This document shows positions 61,220 through 64,000 of a stretch of 64,000 nt of DNA, one piece after another. A model generated the notes under the pieces. The model was given only the letters and a program-made list of their open reading frames with translations, was not told the origin of the DNA and did no database searches. Source of the DNA: Prauserella rugosa (lineage in GTDB: Bacteria > Actinomycetota > Actinomycetes > Mycobacteriales > Pseudonocardiaceae); the NCBI RefSeq assembly GCF_000719975.1, contig NZ_JOIJ01000015.1, forward strand, positions 1 through 64,000. Direction: 5' to 3'. A program made the translations under genes and the position numbers. How positions within the stretch are numbered: the stretch's first letter is position 1; every line of letters begins with the position of its first letter.

Positions 61220-64000
61220 GCGCCGTCCCCTTCCCCGACGAGTTGCAGGAACGCGTCCTCGAGCCTGCGCCGCGGACCGGCCTGCTCCACCGACACGTCG
61301 GCGCGCACCAGGGCCGCGACCGCCGCACTGCGCGGCAGGGCTCCGAGGTCGGCGTGGACGAGTTCGCCGTCGACCTCCACGTCGGACACCCCGGCGAGCC
61401 CGCGCAGCGTCTCGGCGGCCAGCACGGAGTCGTCGACCCGGAACGTCGCCTCGCCGCCCGCGGCGATGATGTCGTGCACCCCGCCGGAGGCGATGAGCTC
61501 GCCGCGGTGCATGACCACGACGTCGGTGCAGGTCTGCTCGACCTCTGCCAGCAGATGACTCGACACCACGACGGTGCGGCCCGTGGCCGCGTACCGGCGC
61601 AGGACCTCGCGCATCTGGTGGATCTGGGGCGGGTCCAGCCCGTTGGTCGGTTCATCGAGTACGAGCAGTTCCGGCAACCCCAGCATCGCCTGTGCGATGG
61701 CCAGCCGCTGACGCATGCCCTGGCTGTAGGTGCGCACCTTCCGGTGGACGGCGTCGCCCAGCCCGGCGATCTCGAGGGCCTCGGCCACGTGCGCCCTGTC
61801 GGCCGGACGGCCCGTGGCCTGCCAGTACAGCTCGAGGTTGGCCGCGCCCGACAGATGCGGCAGGAAACCCGCGCCTTCGACGAACGAGCCGATGCGCGAC
61901 AGCACCGGAGCACCGGGACTCACCCGGTGGCCGAAGACGCGGATCTCGCCGTGGGTCGGCGTGATCAGGCCCATGAGCATCCGCAGGGTCGTCGTCTTCC
62001 CCGCGCCGTTCGGACCCAGCAGGCCCAGCACCTGCCCGCGTTCGACGCGGAAGGACAGGTCGCTGACCGCGGCGAGGCCGCCGGGGTAGGACTTCGTGAG
62101 GCCGGAGATGACCATCGGGGTGTCGGCCAGGTCCGGGTCGACCGTGTGCGAACGCCTGCGCCGGATCGCGGCGATCACGGCCACGGCGGCCGCGACGGCG
62201 AGTGCGCCGCCGATGCCGGCGAGCTGCGCGACCGGCCATCCGGCGGTCTCCGTCGTACCCGGTACGACCGGGACGGCGAGGCCGTCGTCGCCCGCGACCG
62301 AGATCCGGTAGGCGGCGGGGGAGTCGGGTACGTCGTAGGACTGGTCGGTGGTGCTGACGACGAGCTGCAGGCGGTGGTCGGCCTCGAACGGCCGGACGAT
62401 GCCGGGCAGGGTGACGTCGACCTCGGTGGGGGAGCCGTCCTCGGACAGGGGCACGCGGATCGGTGCGACCGCGTTCCCCGGCAGGGTGCGGGTGCCGTCG
62501 GGGCCCACGTCGTAGACCTTGGCGAACAGCACCGCTTCCTCCGGCGTGTTCCGCCCGTTCCCGTTCCCGTTCCCGTTCGCGGTGCTGTTGCCGTTGCCGT
62601 TGCTGTTGCCGTCGGGGTTCCGGTCGTCCTGGCGCTCGGGAGCCGCCTGCTCGGGAGTGATCCGCAGCCGGACGGTGGGCGCGCCCGCGGCGAGCAGCTG
62701 TCCGGACATCGGCTGCGAGGTGAACATGGCGGCCTGTCCGGGCGGGTCGAGCGTGAACAGTCCGGACAGGCGCGACGAGCCGGCGACGATGCGGTTGAGG
62801 CCGGGGATGCCGGTGATGGAGGCCGGGGTGCCGCCCGGCGGGCGGACGATCTGCTGTTCGCCGCCGTCGAGCCGCACGGCACGGCGCTGCACGTCGTCGC
62901 CGTTCACGCCGGGATAGGCACCGGCCTCGACGTTGCGCACCGACGGGGCGCCGTTCGCGCGCAGGGCTCCGGTGACGTCGTAGGCGAACGGTGCGGCCGG
63001 GACAGCGGCGGCATCCGCGTCAGCGGGGGCAGAGGGAACAGAGGGAGCAGAGCCTTCGCCGGTGAGGTGGTGCCAGAGGAAGTCGGCCATCACCCCGCGC
63101 AGCGTGGGGCCGGGGCCGCCGCCGTCGTGGCCGCCCGCGTACCAGGCGACCGACACCTCGCCGCCTGCGTCGGCGATCTGCCTGGCGTTGGCGTCGGCCT
63201 GGTCGAGACCGAAGAGGGTGTCGTGCTCACCCTGGACGAGCAGCGTGGGGATGGTGATGTTGTCGGTGACCGATGCGGGGGAGACGCGGTGCAACAGCTC
63301 CAGCGTCGCCCGGTCGGCCTTGCCGTCGGTGGCGACGTCGGTGTAGGCGGCGCACACCTCGGCGCTGAACCGGCCGCACGCGCCGTTGCCCGCCCCCTGT
63401 CCGCCGCTCGCGTCGCCGGACAGGCCCGGGACGGAACCGCCCGTTCCGGTGCCGTTGCCGGTGCCGCCGTCCCCCGGTGCGGTGGCGACGTCGTCGTTCT
63501 CCTCGTCCTGGCCGGCCTCCACGGCGTCGGGTCCGGCATCGCCCGACGACGGCGTCGCGGCGCCGCTGCCCGCCGAGAACAACGTCCCGATCCACGAGGT
63601 CTTCAGAACCCCCGACTCGGCGTCGCCGCCGGGCGCGGGCGTGGCCTTCTCGACGTCGCCCCGGGCCGCGTGGTTGGGCAGCAGCGAGCGTCCGAGGTCG
63701 TTGTAGGTGATCGCCGGGGCGATGGCGTCGACGCGTTCGTCCGTGCCGGCCAGCAGCAGCGCGAGCGCCCCGCCGTAGGAACCGCCCGTGACACCGACCC
63801 GCGGATCGCCGTCGTCGTCGGTGATCACCTCCGGCATCGCCGAGAGGTGGTCGAGCAGTCGGGAGGCGTCGGCGACCTCACGGTCGGGATCGTTGAGCGA
63901 GATCTGCCCGGTGCTGTTGCCGAATCCGCGTGCCGACCAGGTCAGCACCACGAAACCCTTCTCGGCCAGTTCCCGCGCGTCCCGTTCCACGCTGCGTTTG
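61216..64000 (-). CDS. Alpha/beta hydrolase fused to ABC transporter ATPase (partial)
   Basis: The reading frame enters from the right edge, so the start is missing; at least 927 codons are seen. The N-terminal part is an S15/CocE-type hydrolase: nucleophile Ser in GVTGGSYGGALALL, Asp region PTLLVQGEHDTLFG and His in YAGGHDGGGPG. A C-terminal jelly-roll domain of CocE type follows, with a Gly/Asn-rich repeat loop, then one membrane segment (AGIGGALAVAAAVAVIAAIRR), then a full ABC ATPase: Walker A GPNGAGKTTT, signature YSQGMRQRLAIAQ, Walker B LLVLDEPTNGLDP. The hydrolase appears to lie outside and the ATPase inside the membrane. Confidence 0.88.
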   Translation of the reverse strand, partial: KRSVERDARELAEKGFVVLTWSARGFGNSTGQISLNDPDREVADASRLLDHLSAMPEVITDDDGDPRVGVTGGSYGGALALLLAGTDERVDAIAPAITYNDLGRSLLPNHAARGDVEKATPAPGGDAESGVLKTSWIGTLFSAGSGAATPSSGDAGPDAVEAGQDEENDDVATAPGDGGTGNGTGTGGSVPGLSGDASGGQGAGNGACGRFSAEVCAAYTDVATDGKADRATLELLHRVSPASVTDNITIPTLLVQGEHDTLFGLDQADANARQIADAGGEVSVAWYAGGHDGGGPGPTLRGVMADFLWHHLTGEGSAPSVPSAPADADAAAVPAAPFAYDVTGALRANGAPSVRNVEAGAYPGVNGDDVQRRAVRLDGGEQQIVRPPGGTPASITGIPGLNRIVAGSSRLSGLFTLDPPGQAAMFTSQPMSGQLLAAGAPTVRLRITPEQAAPERQDDRNPDGNSNGNGNSTANGNGNGNGRNTPEEAVLFAKVYDVGPDGTRTLPGNAVAPIRVPLSEDGSPTEVDVTLPGIVRPFEADHRLQLVVSTTDQSYDVPDSPAAYRISVAGDDGLAVPVVPGTTETAGWPVAQLAGIGGALAVAAAVAVIAAIRRRRSHTVDPDLADTPMVISGLTKSYPGGLAAVSDLSFRVERGQVLGLLGPNGAGKTTTLRMLMGLITPTHGEIRVFGHRVSPGAPVLSRIGSFVEGAGFLPHLSGAANLELYWQATGRPADRAHVAEALEIAGLGDAVHRKVRTYSQGMRQRLAIAQAMLGLPELLVLDEPTNGLDPPQIHQMREVLRRYAATGRTVVVSSHLLAEVEQTCTDVVVMHRGELIASGGVHDIIAAGGEATFRVDDSVLAAETLRGLAGVSDVEVDGELVHADLGALPRSAAVAALVRADVSVEQAGPRRRLEDAFLQLVGEGDGA

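Overview
The window is chromosomal DNA from a high-GC actinomycete, most likely a Pseudonocardiaceae-type bacterium. The evidence is about 70% GC with strongly GC-biased third codon positions, many GTG starts, an actinobacterial core-gene block (pdtaR-type ANTAR regulator, polA, rpsA, a coaE-GrpB fusion, a DUF402 protein, uvrB), a YhgE/Pip membrane protein and a KmtR-type nickel/cobalt sensor. The species cannot be named from the sequence alone.

Layout. 1-3.2 kb: a truncated HNH/DUF222 gene split by a 2.8-kb IS481-family element (419-3220). The element has perfect 23-bp terminal inverted repeats and a 6-bp target duplication (TCTAGG), and besides its transposase it carries two passenger genes: a DUF2268 zinc protease and a MerR-TipAS regulator. 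3.2-13.4 kb: small regulator/target modules, namely TetR with an unknown protein, a secreted M23 peptidase, a KmtR-like sensor divergent from a CDF metal exporter, a TetR controlling an acyl-CoA dehydrogenase/phosphotransferase/SDR operon, a secreted endonuclease I and a secreted C39-like protein. 13.6-16.8 kb: a glycine betaine ABC importer (proVWX) whose proV reads as frameshifted.

16.8-34.2 kb is a pectin and uronate utilisation island. Two secreted GH28 pectinases, a LacI regulator, a TRAP transporter, an NAD-dependent SDR (candidate uronate dehydrogenase), a mandelate-racemase-type acid-sugar dehydratase, a GntP permease, glucarate dehydratase (gudD), 2-oxoglutarate semialdehyde dehydrogenase, kdgD and a LysR regulator together describe a route from polygalacturonate to 2-oxoglutarate through aldarates. 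The LacI operator (GAAACCGGTTTC) lies immediately downstream of the -10 element at both the pectinase and TRAP promoters, and near the lacI gene itself.

34.5-39.8 kb holds a P-loop protein coupled to an ABC exporter with a degenerate nucleotide-binding domain, a possible Cys/Ser/Thr-rich micro-ORF, and a secreted BNR-repeat protein of polysaccharide-lyase/sialidase type preceded by two LacI-type operators of a second sequence class. 40.1 kb carries an unusual tRNA with a CAA (Leu) anticodon on a short-variable-loop body.

40.4-64 kb is core genome with accessory pieces: a TetR/YhgE/degenerate-ABC operon with a distal autoregulatory operator, a methyltransferase, a lone candidate Beta_protein-family gene between coaE and uvrB, cyanase, and a hydrolase-ABC ATPase fusion with its permease running off the right edge. 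Several strong terminators separate convergent units.
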